Source of the DNA: Centrapalus pauciflorus
Taxonomy: Eukaryota > Streptophyta > Magnoliopsida > Asterales > Asteraceae
Assembly: GCA_020465985.1 (NCBI GenBank)
Contig: JAANYP010006955.1
Location: forward strand, 248,001 to 312,000
Length of the DNA stretch: 64,000 bases
Direction of reading: 5' to 3'
How positions within the stretch are numbered: the first letter of the stretch is position 1; the number at the start of each line of letters is the position of its first letter. A program made the position numbers and the translations under genes. Positions 22,435 through 35,400 of this stretch are shown here, piece by piece. The notes below the pieces were generated by a model. That model saw nothing but the letters and a program-made list of their open reading frames with translations. It had not been told where the DNA came from and made no database searches.

Positions 22435-22640
22435 CACAGAGAGAGAGAGAGAGAGAGTGGGGAAAGGAAATAAGGAATGGAGGTGTGGGGGGGTTTGCCG
22501 GTTTCGCTTTCAATCGAACGGTTAAGAGGCGAATGGATGGAATCGAGGTGTGGGTCCAGAGTGACGTCAGCGGGTTCCCCGTGAGTCATGAATGAATTGA
22601 ATGCTGTGTGTGTGTGTGTGTGTGTGTAGGGACAGACAAT
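22435..22640 (-). promoter_or_regulatory. putative promoter of DUF3527 gene
   Basis: Upstream of the inferred leader. It contains a CT-rich tract on the coding strand ((GA)n at 22439-22457), a palindromic TGACGTCA (22562-22569, bZIP-type site), a TGAGTCA (22582-22588, GCN4-like) and (TG)n at 22605-22627. The binding-site roles are inferred from the motifs only. Confidence 0.4.
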
Positions 22641-25600
22641 TCAGCCGGTGAAAAGACGGGCGAGCAGCGACTTCAGATTTGTCATTGTGCTCGCACCACC
22701 ACATCCACATCCACACCCACACACACATTATTCCAATCATATTCAGGATTTCCCAATCACCTCATGCCACGTCATCTGTATATTTTTTTTGGGGAAGCAT
22801 TTGCCCTATGGAGAAATATGAGTAGTAGTAGTAGGCTCTTAGAGTTTTTAATTAATTGCATCCTTGTATGTATATATTCTTGGTAATTAATTATATAAGA
22901 ACAATCTTGTTTTTCCAATGATCCGTCTCAATCAAATTAACTAACATCAATATTATGTTACATTGAATTACATCTTATATCCTACTTGACTAATCGAATG
23001 AGTTTCGAATTAATTGAAATTCACTTGTACCGTGCTTGAAGCATTTTATTCCAAAAACAATAATTTAATATTGTATTTAAATTTCATGAAAATATACGTT
23101 CTTACCTTATTTTAAATTCTATTCCTAACATTTTATAACACACATAATTATCCAGTCTTACATATCATTCTATTTATCAATCAATAAACATGCTATGTGT
23201 TCTAACTTAAATTTCAATCAATGAAATTTAGTTTTACGAGTCAATGGGACCTTAACTTGTGTTTGGTAGGATAGAATCGCAAGGACAAAGGCATACTATG
23301 GTAGAGATGTTGGGTTCCCAGGTAGCGATTGGAATTTGTACAAATGATCTAAATTTATTTTTTATAATCGTAGATATCATAATAACTATAAATAAAAACA
23401 TTTTCAAAACGAAATTATGAGAGATTGGTAGACTCGGATGAGTGTTAGTATGATATATGTTATTAGCCAATTGGGTCATTGCTGGCCTTTATATATCTTG
23501 CTTGTCATCTAACATTCAATGTGTTCACAATGCAAATCATTTATCAGTATCTTCGTTGTTCATTCAAAATTTTGAAATTTCATCCTCAAATTGGTGGTGG
23601 TGCAATGGCCGACGATGGTGGTGCGATGGGCGGTGGTGTGGTGGCGTCCGAGAAGAGTGGTGGCTGCTAGCCTAGACAGAGAGGTTGGGGGTTGCCGCGA
23701 TGGTGATGATGATGGTGATGAGGGAGGGGTTGCCGTGAGTCCGCCAAGAGAGATGGCGGTGGAGTGGTGGCCGCCAGCCAGAGAGGGGGTAAGATATGAT
23801 GGTGATTGAGAAAAATTGGGAGGGATAAGTGGAAGATTTGTTGATCTGATTTAGTTTCCTAATTTATTGAGAATAAAATTAATTAAATTAAATCTTTTAA
23901 TTAAATAAAATTTATATTAACATTTTCAATATTGTCCTTTATGCAGTGGTTCCCAATGTATCAAGGTTCTCCATTGAACCTCAATATATATATTTTTTGG
24001 TATGGGTGTGGGTGTGTGTATAATATTACCTTAACCTCAACAATCGTGTATGCTATGTAATCAATCCTCTTTACTTTTGTTTTGTGTTGATTGTGAGATT
24101 CGAAAGCTACAATAAAAATATTGATGAGTTTTTGAAATAAACCTATTATCTATCTTTCTTTATTACCTAAATAAATCCTTTTACAAGCATCAACGAAATA
24201 GAATTATACAAAATATCAAGTAGCTTATTTTTTATATACGTTCCAAAAAAAAAAAGCATATAGTTTGTTTTTAATGTTTGTTAGGAATAAATTAATGGTA
24301 GTACAATCATTACATACACAATCTTAAATAATTATTATGGCTCAGCTCAGAACCTATCCTATAATATATAATAATAATTGTGTATTATTTGCTCCCCCAT
24401 AAATGAGAGTAATAATGAAAAAATAATTATATGTAGTCATAATAAATAAATAAATTAGATATAGACATGAATTAGTTGTCTAGAGAACCTTGTGTTTTGA
24501 AATGAATAGCATTTAAGACCCCATCAATTCATAAAATCCAGTAAATTGAGTGAGGTTTGGTCAAAGTTTGAACACAAATTTAATAAATCCTTTTTATTGC
24601 ATTAAGTGGAAGTGGGCCCTTTCAATTTAACGACAATTCCGCTTATAGTTTGTTCCCCATAATTTCCATATTTAGCTCAAACCATATTATTTAATTTCAA
24701 TAACCCTTTAAATAACCAATCTAACCTTGTATTAATTATAAAACTAATATATAATAAATAGTGTTTTTTTAATGATATCTCATAAGATTTACTTAAATTA
24801 TCAGTTTATCACCATCTCATGTTATGATATTTGATCGAAACAATGTACCGCAAAATATTTACAAAAAAAAAACTATATCCATATGTACATTAAAATATTT
24901 AAACAATTATAAAGTTAATTCATGACAATATATTTATTAAATAGATAAACTTAAAGATGTTTATCATAAATATTTATATTTGTAGACCGTGATTTGTAGC
25001 TTTCTCTATTTATCATATTATGATTAATTATGAAATAGCAATAAACATTCCATTTTACTAAAATAACCGTCCTTAAAATATATTTTTTCACGTTCAAACT
25101 TATTATTATTTTTTATCGATTACAACATTAAATTTGTACCATTTATAACAAGGCAACTAACAAATATTTTTATTATAAAAATATATCAATCATATGATTC
25201 TTACGAGAACTTAAACATTTGTGGCAAATAAAGAAGTAATCCTAACTACAAATTTTTGGGTTCCATCTTTTTTTATAATTTTTTTTTATGAATCCTCGTT
25301 TGATACAACATTTTTTAAAATTTATGAGTTTAGCATATAAGTTTCACATTAAGATTAATATGGGTAATGATATTTACAAATATAGAATAATAATAATAAT
25401 TTTATGCATGTAATACATGAAATTTTGAATTAGTTTTTTATTTAAATGTATAAAGTTGGGACGATGCTAAAGAGACATCCTAATAGGTATAGATGTGTCT
25501 TTTTGATAATTTGAGGTGTCTTTTTAGATAATTCCTTAAATCGGTGGAAGGCGCATCTCATATTCTCATAGGATGATGAATTGATAAGTAGTCATAAGGA

Positions 25601-25824
25601 AGTGAAAATGTGATTCCCATTGGCGTGCATATTTTCCCATCTTTCATACTCTTTTTGACTTTCCACTTCTTTCTGTCATCGATCTGCCTTGTGAAAATAA
25701 GAGAATCTTTTTTCTTTCTTTTTTTTCTCCCCCCAAAAATAATGATTTTGCTTAATTAATTTAATTCTTTGAAATTTTTATGTTTGATTCACAATTAAAA
25801 AGGTTTGATTCCTATACTACTATA
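22641..25824. other. intergenic, GC-rich island at 23590-23810
   Basis: Mostly AT-rich. The patch 23590-23810 is rich in GGTGG/GATGG and gives overlapping open frames full of Val/Trp/Gly, which look like simple-sequence artefacts. A MITE-like terminus (GTTCTCCATTGAACC) lies near 23970-23985. No gene is supported. Confidence 0.5.
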
Positions 25825-26142
25825 TTAGTCTATATACCCATGTATAACATGGGTTTTAATTTATATAAAATAATGTTATCAATTTATAGGATAAATATTA
25901 AATTTTTTTTTTATCACATTTACAATATCTATTTATACAACATAATAAATTTAAATATATAATCAAATTCAAATTAGAGTCTTCATATTTAGATTTGATT
26001 AGATATTATTTAAAATAATTTTAATATAGATTAATTATAAGATTTAAAAAACATAATTTACAAATGACAGTAGGAGGCGACGTCATATGGCAATAGCATG
26101 CGATGACACACGGCAAAATGGTTAGTATTTTAATACTATAGA
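25825..26142 (-). mobile_element. Short Helitron-like element, CTAA end
   Basis: Read on the minus strand, it begins TCTATAGTATT after an A, and ends in a hairpin (ACCCATGTTATACATGGGT, 25836-25854) followed by ten bases to CTAA and then T. TC start, CTRR end, subterminal hairpin and insertion between A and T are Helitron hallmarks. At 318 bp it is non-autonomous. Confidence 0.6.
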
Positions 26143-28664
26143 TAGATAAGTATACCCACACTATATAGCCGTTTTCCAACAGTAGTGGGATAAGTCATAA
26201 GATCACTGTTGTTGCTGCTTAATGCAGCTAGTATCCTTGCCTTTCTCACTTAATATAATTTAATTTCATTTATTTTTTGATGAGAAAACTAACCTATTAA
26301 TAACACAAAAGCCCAATATATCATATTATCATTTGATCTAAAATATATTTCACTCTACTTTACTTTTTCATAAAAAGAATACTGTGACACTGAATATTCT
26401 TATCAAATTTAAGGATATAAATTGCATATTCACGAAGGAAAGTAGCGATGTTTAGCTGCTTCTCACAACAACGATAATACTCCCTTTTGTTATGGATGTT
26501 CTGAACGGTTTAGGTCACACAATATCAACATACTTTTTTCAAATGTACCGATATGATACAAGAAATTTTTTCATACTCGGATGATAAAATCTATCGGTAT
26601 GAAAAATCAAACTCTAATTAGAAATGTACCACATATTTATTTCGAAAACAACATATTGTCAGCACCCAAGAATGAGCAAGATTTCCAGACATATATGCAC
26701 CCAATGCACACTCAAATAATGAAATTTCATAATCGTTTATTGGACTAGAAATTTTCATTATACATTTATTGTCAAAATTGTATTTAAAATTAACAATAAA
26801 TTGGACTAAAGATATCATATCATATAACAATAAATAAATAAATAAATTAATTAATGAGCAGAGGGTAGGGAAAAGGTGATGAATAGGAAGCTAGGACCAC
26901 ATGCATAACAAGGATAGCATCAAGTGGTAGTATTAATTAAGTGCGAAAGTCTCTCTTGCTCAATGATGAATAAAAACGTGACCTTTTTTTGACTTGCAGA
27001 CTACTACTACAGCTCGATCTAACAGCCAAGCCTAAATAACATCAACTATCTATACATATTTCTTCTATATAATCAAATAAAAAATCAAATAATATTCTTG
27101 TGAAATGTAAAAAATATTATATTTAAAAAGAAATATGCTTATTATTTCATGATTTAATAGTAACTCATGTTGAATCAAATGTGTCTACCAGAAATGTATA
27201 TAGACGGGATCACGTGAGAAAGGTTTTTGAAGTGAAAAAGGAAAAAAAGACATCTTAATCATTAAAAATGGTTGACTTATGATAATATTACATTTCGGGA
27301 AGATTTTAGGGGTTTTTTGTTCAATGAAAAATAGTTAGAGGTTAATGGATTTTTGTGCAATGAAAAAAAAAGTGAAAAATGACTTTCTATCGATTACAAC
27401 CAGTAGTATCTCATTTCGGTAAGATTTTACAGAAATGAAAAATGGTTAGGGGTTAAGGGTTTTTTGTGCAATGAAAAATAGTTAGAGGTTTTATTTCTAA
27501 AAAAATCCAACTTAAAGGTATTTCCCGCAAACTTTTTTACACAAATATCTAAGAGAAATATAAAACACATAAGAAAAATCATCATACTATATAATGATGT
27601 AATCACATTTCGTATTATGATGGATTATTGTGGATGACTGACTAGCTTAACAACAATAATTATTATTTGAAGCATGAAGATATACAATATAATGAAATCA
27701 TCATATTATATAAATGGACTTTTACAATAAAGATCATCATGTCAGTAACAAATGACAGATCAAAAAATCAATAAACTTATAATTATCTAATATTTTTTTA
27801 AAAAAAAACAAAATAGAATATCTTTGAAATTGCATTCGTATTATGATAATCATAACGTTATTGGATCCGACTCCTGTTACATTAAAGTTTAAATTGTAAT
27901 GGAGTTGTTGAAAATTGACAACCAAGTCAACACAAAAAGCTAATGGGGTCAATTAAAATACAAGTTATTACTTATTTTTAATTAATATTTCAAGATTTAA
28001 GTATAAATTAGTAGATTTTCTAATGGGTATGATGTAGGTGTGGATGATATATTTGTGTCGTCTAGACGTCCATAACCAAAAATGTCGTGACTTTGTGAAA
28101 CAAACACACTCTTTTCACACAAATCAAAACAAAAATCAAGATGATGTGCTATTATTTTCCAATAAATATTCACACATGATCACTTCAGGGTCGTCCTAAA
28201 ATTTTTTCTGTACATGTAGATACGAAGTATGTCCTAAAATATGAAAATTTTAAATAGTAGACCGATAACTTTAAGACTGAATTTTAATATGTAAATTAGA
28301 TGTCATCACTGATAAATCTTATGTGTTTGTATTATACAGTGAGACTTTTAAAATGATGTATAATATGCTTAAAACGAAATAATGAAAACTAACAAATTAT
28401 TTCAAAGTAATACATTTGATACTCTGACCATTTCTACGATTGTGAGCCCTTATAAAATTAGAGGCACTGTGTGGTCGACCTTCTTGCTCATTCTAAAAGA
28501 TTGGGGTGGCTCACCGGATGATATTCATGCAAACATATATCAAAGCATAAAACAAATATAGAATTAGCTTGTCAAAATATGAATCTTTACAAGTCAAATA
28601 TATATTACATAAATTTACGAAAGTCATATAACACATTGTATTGAATTTTACTTGTGTCAAGCTT
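26143..28664. other. intergenic with local duplication at 27285-27500
   Basis: No gene found. An imperfect direct duplication is visible: a unit like ATTTCGG-AAGATTTTA...AATGAAAAATAGTTAGAGGTT occurs near 27292-27340 and again near 27412-27492. Confidence 0.5.
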
Positions 28665-29110
28665 TATTACGTAAACATGAATCCACGTATTACGTGAATA
28701 ATTCTAAATAAATAATTTGTTACATAAAATGTATGTAAACTTAAAATTAAACCATATTAATATTATTTTTATGTAAAAATATAAAAAAAAAAAAAAACAC
28801 AGTTATTTCTTATAGATATTATTTATTTATTTTTTAATATATGTGAATAGATTTTTCAAATTTAAATTTAAATTAGCCAAAAATTAACAAATAGATGATA
28901 GATAATAATAACAAATAACATCATTGGATAATGCCAAATAATGGATAGAGTTAATTATTTATTAATTTTTATAGATATCAGAAATAATAATTTTTTTTAC
29001 TTTTAATTTATTTTAAAATAATAAAGTATATTTATTTTTTAGATGAAATATGATGATATGTGACAATTTGTATTCTCCTTTATTATATATTAAATATAGA
29101 AATGTGATAA
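28665..29110 (-). mobile_element. Decayed Helitron 3' end
   Basis: The hairpin CACGTATTACGTG (about 28685) and flanking sequence (TACATAAAATGTAT, then a TCCTTTATTATATAT stretch near 29077) resemble the end of the intact minus-strand copy at 55281-56580. The terminal CTAG is not recognisable, so this is a remnant. Confidence 0.4.
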
Positions 29111-30538
29111 AATGAGAAGTTAAATACATGGGAGACATGTGAGAAATGATGTATTAAAAAATAAATTTATTGAATTAGTTTGTTATTTCATGATTCAATG
29201 AAAAATATTGTATCCAAGAGGAACCACCAGAAAATATTATAAAGAAATATGAGACTCGAAAATTTATGATTAGAATTACTTCTTTTGTTTATCATAATTA
29301 TTTAACTTTTGAACCATATTCTATTTATATACATAGATATACAAGTAGATAAACTGACATCATTTGGGCCCGTGAATGATTAATTCAGAGGCCGTGTTAA
29401 ACCTAAACTATTCAAATATGGGCTCAATTCTTCAAAAGCTTTGGGTTTATTTGGGCACACACACGTTGGGTTTCTACACAAAGTTGATTCAGCTCTGGAG
29501 TTGCAAATTCTTTAAATTTCCAAAACAACTCAACCTTGTATTTGGTTAAGATACAACTGATTTTGAATTCTACCAAACTGATGTATCTATTATTTATTTA
29601 ACTTTGTCTAGGATTGGTTTAATTCAAATCTATATATATATATATATGATTTAATTCAAGTTTTATCAGGTTTCAATACGATGATTCAATAAAGACCTCT
29701 AAAACTAGAGAGATGCAAATGAATAGGATGACTTCTATCATCTATGTGACCCAGAACCATCTACATTAACAACAAACATTGAACCACACTTCCCCAGTGC
29801 GGTTCCAAGGATCGATTTTAAAAACATAGAGTTGTTTTCAATTATACTTGTGGCCGTGTGATGTTGCAACTAACATGTACACCTTTTTTTAGTGCTATGT
29901 TAAGTCGCATTTCATCTAACGACTAGGATTACTGGGGACGGCCTTTTTCACATATGACGTGTTAGATTCTATTAAGATTGGTTAAAACGACAAAGTAGTT
30001 TTCTATTCCATACGTAATATAACCTCAAAGAAACCAATAATGCAGGAAAAAGAAAATCTTTTAGAAGAGTCCCTTTCATAAGGTTTTTTCTTTGATAAAA
30101 AAGCAGGGGATTTAGGTGATCACTTTCCCTTTGCAACCAACTTTGGTTTCCGTAAGTGCAAACTTGACATGGAAATTGAAACTTACCTAAAAAAAAAAAA
30201 AAGACAACCAATGCAACCAACTTTTACATTAATATCACAAACTAAAAAATTATTTAATACGAATTGGTTACAAGTATACCAAATACAAGAAGATCATCTT
30301 TGAAGAAAATACTAATATTATTTATGTAGTTCAAACTTCAAATCCTTTCTTAAACTATTTCTTAATCTTTTGAACAAGCATCGGCTAGAATTGTTCAACT
30401 TTTTAATGATAACTCGCGTATATGATGTATCTATCATAAATGGAATTCTATATATTTGTTCATTGGCTTTTTTAAACACAACCTAACTTCAGAAAACTTC
30501 TCTCCAGAAAATTTGTACCTCATCTCCTCCACATAAAG
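29111..30538 (+). promoter_or_regulatory. upstream region of COPT gene
   Basis: Non-coding. It contains GTAC cores (for example near 29876 and 30515), the known core of plant copper-response elements; single GTAC tetramers are common by chance. No confident TATA box was chosen. Confidence 0.3.
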
Positions 30539-30937
30539 ATGTCTCATGACAAAGATGGCATGGTCATGCATAATGACACCATGGTCTTGCACATGGCTTT
30601 CTTCTGGAGCAAAGATGTAGTGATGTTATTCAATGGCTGGCCCAATGGACAGCTAGGTATGTACATATTGGCCTTAGCCTTTGTCCTTTTCCTTGCTGTT
30701 GCCGTTGAGTTCCTGTCGGTGTTTCCTGTCATCAAGCCACGAAGTAGTCCGTTCGTTGGTGGGTTGATTCATGCCTTGTTCTATGGACTCCGAATGGGGC
30801 TTGTTTATCTTATTATGTTGTGTGTGATGTCGTACAATGTTGGTGTTTTTGTTTTTGTGGTGGTTGGACATGTTATAGGATGTTTTCTAGTCAAGTACAG
30901 GGTAATTTCTTCAAAACACCAAATGGATCCTGTTTAG
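30539..30937 (+). CDS. COPT: COPT/CTR-family copper transporter (132 aa)
   Basis: An intronless, complete member of the high-affinity Cu(I) transporter family, which works as a trimer and carries Cu(I) into the cytosol. The N-terminus is short with Met and His residues (Met8, Met10, Met15, Met19, His11, His18), followed by the family's HMxFFW segment. There are three membrane spans at about residues 41-63, 74-97 and 100-118. The second carries the essential MxxxM pair (Met93, Met97). The third carries GxxxG (Gly110, Gly114) for helix packing. The family's usual length (about 130-170 aa) fits. The start ATG is the first in the frame. Plasma-membrane versus internal location cannot be told from sequence. 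The C-terminus lacks an obvious Cys-Cys metal tail. Confidence 0.93.
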   Translation: MSHDKDGMVMHNDTMVLHMAFFWSKDVVMLFNGWPNGQLGMYILALAFVLFLAVAVEFLSVFPVIKPRSSPFVGGLIHALFYGLRMGLVYLIMLCVMSYNVGVFVFVVVGHVIGCFLVKYRVISSKHQMDPV

Positions 30938-31560
30938 TGATTTTAAGTTTTTGGAAGTCAGGTGGCTTTGAATCAGAAAGTTCAGAGTAAGTAATGAATA
31001 TGAATGAAAGGTTGGATCAAACTGGAGGATACTTCTCCAATCAAAACAAATGGTCTGTTCAATTATTCTTTTATTTTTAATCTAATTATTGTCTTTTTGT
31101 GTGATTCAATCAAACAAAAGTGAATATGGTTGTTTGAATTTCAGTTTGCAATAAGAGCCACAACTTTGTTAAGCTCGTCTCACTTCTGAATTAAATTTTA
31201 AAGACATTAAAGTTCTAAATATTAGTTGTTAGTGTGTTTAGTGAGGAAAAGCAAATGAGAATCGGCTAAGGTTGTATGTCGGAAAATATTAGAATGTAAA
31301 TTCATTCATAAATGGCTAGAAATGACAAATTTTTTATACATTTTGATAGAACATTAATGAAATTTAACTTTGCAATTCAAATCTCCAATTCCATCAAAGT
31401 TTACTTAGCAAACCAAACATACACTTGCTGAAATCTAAGTTGGGCAAAACAGGAAAAATATATCAAACAGGTAGTTCAACATAATTTTTTTTATTTTTTT
31501 CAAAAAATTATATTCTAGCTTACTTTTTTACTATTGATTTTTTTTTATCGTTATGCTCAT
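30938..31560. other. 3' flank of COPT gene, nothing recognised
   Basis: AT-rich non-coding sequence. It probably contains the COPT 3' UTR at its start. Confidence 0.5.
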
Positions 31561-32000
31561 TTGACCCATTAGATCAAATTGCCACCGCTTCACTCTAAAC
31601 CTTGTCAGACCATAAATCCATCCACACTGCTCCTAGTGTCCACCATTCAAAGATCACATCTATGAGACATGGAGGCCAAACCTGGTGAACCTCTATGAGA
31701 CGATTTCCACCTGTACTTCTAGACCATGCGCTATGATATTGTTAATTCCAAATATCAAGCAACACAATAATAACAATAATAATCAAGATGAACAATAAGA
31801 ACAATATGAATAGATTAAACTTTGAATGATAAACACAAAGAACATGAAAGTTATTTTCTCTAATTACACGATGGTCACACGTCTTTCACCTTGATACCCC
31901 TTGAATTGCACACACACAATACCTAGACAACTCTATTTATAGGAAAACTAAGAAAACCCTAATAGGCTTAAACCCGTTGGCTCAACTACTAAAGCTCGTA
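31561..32000 (-). mobile_element. Degenerate LTR-retrotransposon remnant
   Basis: Read on the minus strand: a TATA-like CCTATAAATAGAG (near 31940), a GT-rich leader, then TTAACA followed by a damaged primer-binding-like TATCATAGCGC (about 31730-31740). This is the arrangement of an LTR end plus primer-binding site, possibly Copia. No coding region or second LTR survives. Confidence 0.35.
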
Positions 32001-32439
32001 TATAAAAAACTTATTAACTATTAAATAATTACAAATAAACCGTCATACATGATTACAATAGATTAAGTCAAATAGATACCACATGATTGTTGTTTTAAGG
32101 ATCGAATAGTTTAATCACACGGATTAGGAGTTTTGGACTCATAATTATAAATTATGGTGAAACAAATGTTGACTCTCCAAAATGCAATGCAATGCAAAAC
32201 AATGTACACTTTTGCTGCAAAACATACAAGTTAGGATATGGCCTTATTGCTCCAGTTTAGAAATCATTTATCCAAACTAACACCATAGATGTTTTACAAA
32301 AGAAATGGGAACATAACTTAAGCCTTGGAAGTTGGAACAATCCACTTGAATCCTGTATCACTCTTTAATATAAACTTTTTGTTTGCTAAGACTTGTAACA
32401 TGGTCTACACCCAGATTCGTGTTTTAAAGTGTTTTTCAT

Positions 32440-35400
32440 TCACAATATGGAACATCTGTTTACCCCAAGAGACTTGAATAGATTCACACCACTTGTCCAC
32501 AATCGCGAAAAAGAACCCATACGAGCTGGAGCTGGAGCTGGTGGTGCATCTTCATTGCTATCCTTGACTTCCTGACTAGAAATAAGGGGTTCTTGAGCAT
32601 CGTTGCCATGATTTTCAGTCATGGTCTCATTTCCTTTATCATCTAGTCCAACCTCTGATATTTCTCCAGGCTTCTTGTCAAACAGTCCTTTAAATTGTTT
32701 ACGAGCCTTCTTCTCTACTTCCTGTTATCATGCAGTACATACGTAAGATTTATTCATACTACTGGTCATTAACCAAGCTCATAGAATCATAGACCTCCCA
32801 CAAAAGTATTTACTGCCGTATTTCAGTTAAACATCCATTTTTATTTGGCCAAGTGGCATGTACTTGCATGGTGTTATGTTCTAGAAGATTCTGAGTGACA
32901 TTCAGCCAAGTCCCAAGGTGGTTTGGCTGAAATACTGAACAGTGATGTGGTCAGGGGCTTCCGAGGACTGAAGTAACCAGCTAATTATGGGAAAGCAATT
33001 GGTGCATTGATCTTTGCAGCATTACTGCGACTTTATCCAATATGACAAATAAATTTATCGAGCCTCTGATTATCATTTCCGGTTTAACAAATATTATGAT
33101 GGGTCACACAATACACATAAGAACATTTGCGTTCAAAATGTTTACTGACATACTATGTGGTACCCATGTGCATGTCTATCTACGTATTTATTATAAATAA
33201 AAATAAGATGAAACAATATTATCGTAAATTACACTTTTAAAACAATTTAGAAACTTCAATAAGTTATAAATTACAAAGAATAACAAGTTAAAAATTAAAA
33301 TAACCTACTATTACAAAATTTATTGATTTAGATACCAAAAAACCAATACCCAAAGTGAATAAAAGATGGCCATTTATGAGGAAGGAATCCCAAAACTTAG
33401 AAAAACTTATCATTATTGACAAATAGTCGACCATATGTTCAAGAAAACACAGTGTTGTGTAGTGTATTCAACTCATTCATCTAATTGGAAAAGCAAAAAG
33501 AAGATTCTATAAGACAAATGTTTATTTATAAATCATACTTTATTAAAACCTGCACATTATATGGATATGTTTGATAAATGATTGTTTATATGAAATAGAA
33601 AAGTAGTTTAAATAGTATTTTTTATATTAATAAATTAGTACAATTTATAGTTGTAATCTATACTATATATAATAAGAAAACCACTTGAAGTTTCTGGACC
33701 ATTGGATGGAAAGAAATCAATGGTCCAGATTAATGACAACTCATAATTATTTATGAAATGTCTCTTATACCCTTAATTAAAATCGATAATTATACCTATG
33801 CCATTTTTTAATTCATTTTCCAAATTTACTCCATTACCTTAATTACATTAAATTTTGATTTTAATTTTTTCATTAAAAAATTAATATTTACCTAAAATAA
33901 ATATGTGTCATTATTATCCTTAATGATCATAGTTAAATTCAAATGTAAAAATTTGACTTTAAATGTAGAAGTGTAGTAAATAAAGTTAAAAATTTTGTTA
34001 ATTATTTTGCTAACAAGATTTAAAATTTAATTGATAAAACTTCAATTGTGAATATGATAAATTTGATTGTTGATTTTCAGATATTCCATTTTTATATTTT
34101 ATCATTTTCAAAATATATACACATTCACATAATTGAAGTTTTTTGTTTCTTACATTGATATTTCATATTTGAAGTTAATAAAAATTAAAAGAAATATTTT
34201 TTGCAAACACATATTATCTGTTTTTAATAATATAATATAATAATATTTTTTTTATTTAATATCAAACAACTGAGTATTTTTTATCTTTGATTTAACTAGC
34301 TTTCAGTTTTTTTATTTTAATTATATATAAATTTTATAATAATTTATTTAAATATAAAAAATATGTATTTTCTAAATCAACCCATGTAATACATGGGTTG
34401 ATTAACCTATTTATTACAATAAAATATGTATTTTCTAAATCAACCCATGTAATACGTGGGTTATAATTATGAAAAAAAAAAAAGAGGAAAAACAAAAATC
34501 TAGAACAATGTGGGAGTGACAAGTGGTGGGATAAGTTTCCTTTATTATTATAGATCGATACAAACATTACAATGTCACATAATTTTTGAACAAATGTTAA
34601 CGTGTTGCATTATGTGTATAAAAAACATTTTGTTGCATGATTAGATAAAAAGTGTGAAATGTTGAACCCTTATCCATAAATCTTGATAAGTTGATATTAG
34701 ATTATTAGTATTAAATAATAAACATTATTGTTATCATATAACATTCATGATAAAATCTTTCTAATATTGATTATTAGATGTATAACATTATAATGTATTT
34801 AATAACAAATGAGAACACACACACTCACACACACACACATATATGCTCACACACGTCACTTATATCACATAATATCATAATAAAATATTTTTAAATAATT
34901 ACTACAAAATTTTGATGTCTAATATTCTCTTATAGATCACATGTTATTAAATATGTAGGAAAAAAATATTAATATAATATTAATGATAACAGAAATTTAT
35001 TAAATACTTAATAAATCATTAAGCTAATAAATATAAATTGTTTATATGTTGTAAATATAAATGATCAACAGTGCATGTTAGAAAAGTCGATTTATTATTT
35101 ATTAAATATTTAAATGGTTCATGTTAAGAAAACTCATTTATGAATAGTGATTTCATTAGTAAAAAATTTAAAATGTGCAGAGTCAACTAGTGCAATTTCT
35201 TTCCATTGAAGCTGAGTCTCGAAGGGATCCAATGATTTAAACTAACCTGTTCAGTCTGCTTCAGTTTAAGAAGAGCTGCCTTTGCATTCACTTCAGATGA
35301 TTTGTCAATTGTCATCATCTAATTTTTAAGCATCAACAAGTTTGATCAAAACAGAGTCCTATCAAACATTTTAATTACATCTAATAGTCAATCAATCAAA

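Noticed and set aside
22147..22437. 96-aa minus-strand ORF in the DUF3527 leader
   Set aside because: Starts at a non-ATG codon, runs through the proposed donor and into AT-rich intron; no motif.
23457..23809. Overlapping ORFs rich in Trp/Val/Gly
   Set aside because: Several frames open at once through GGTGG repeats; not gene-like.
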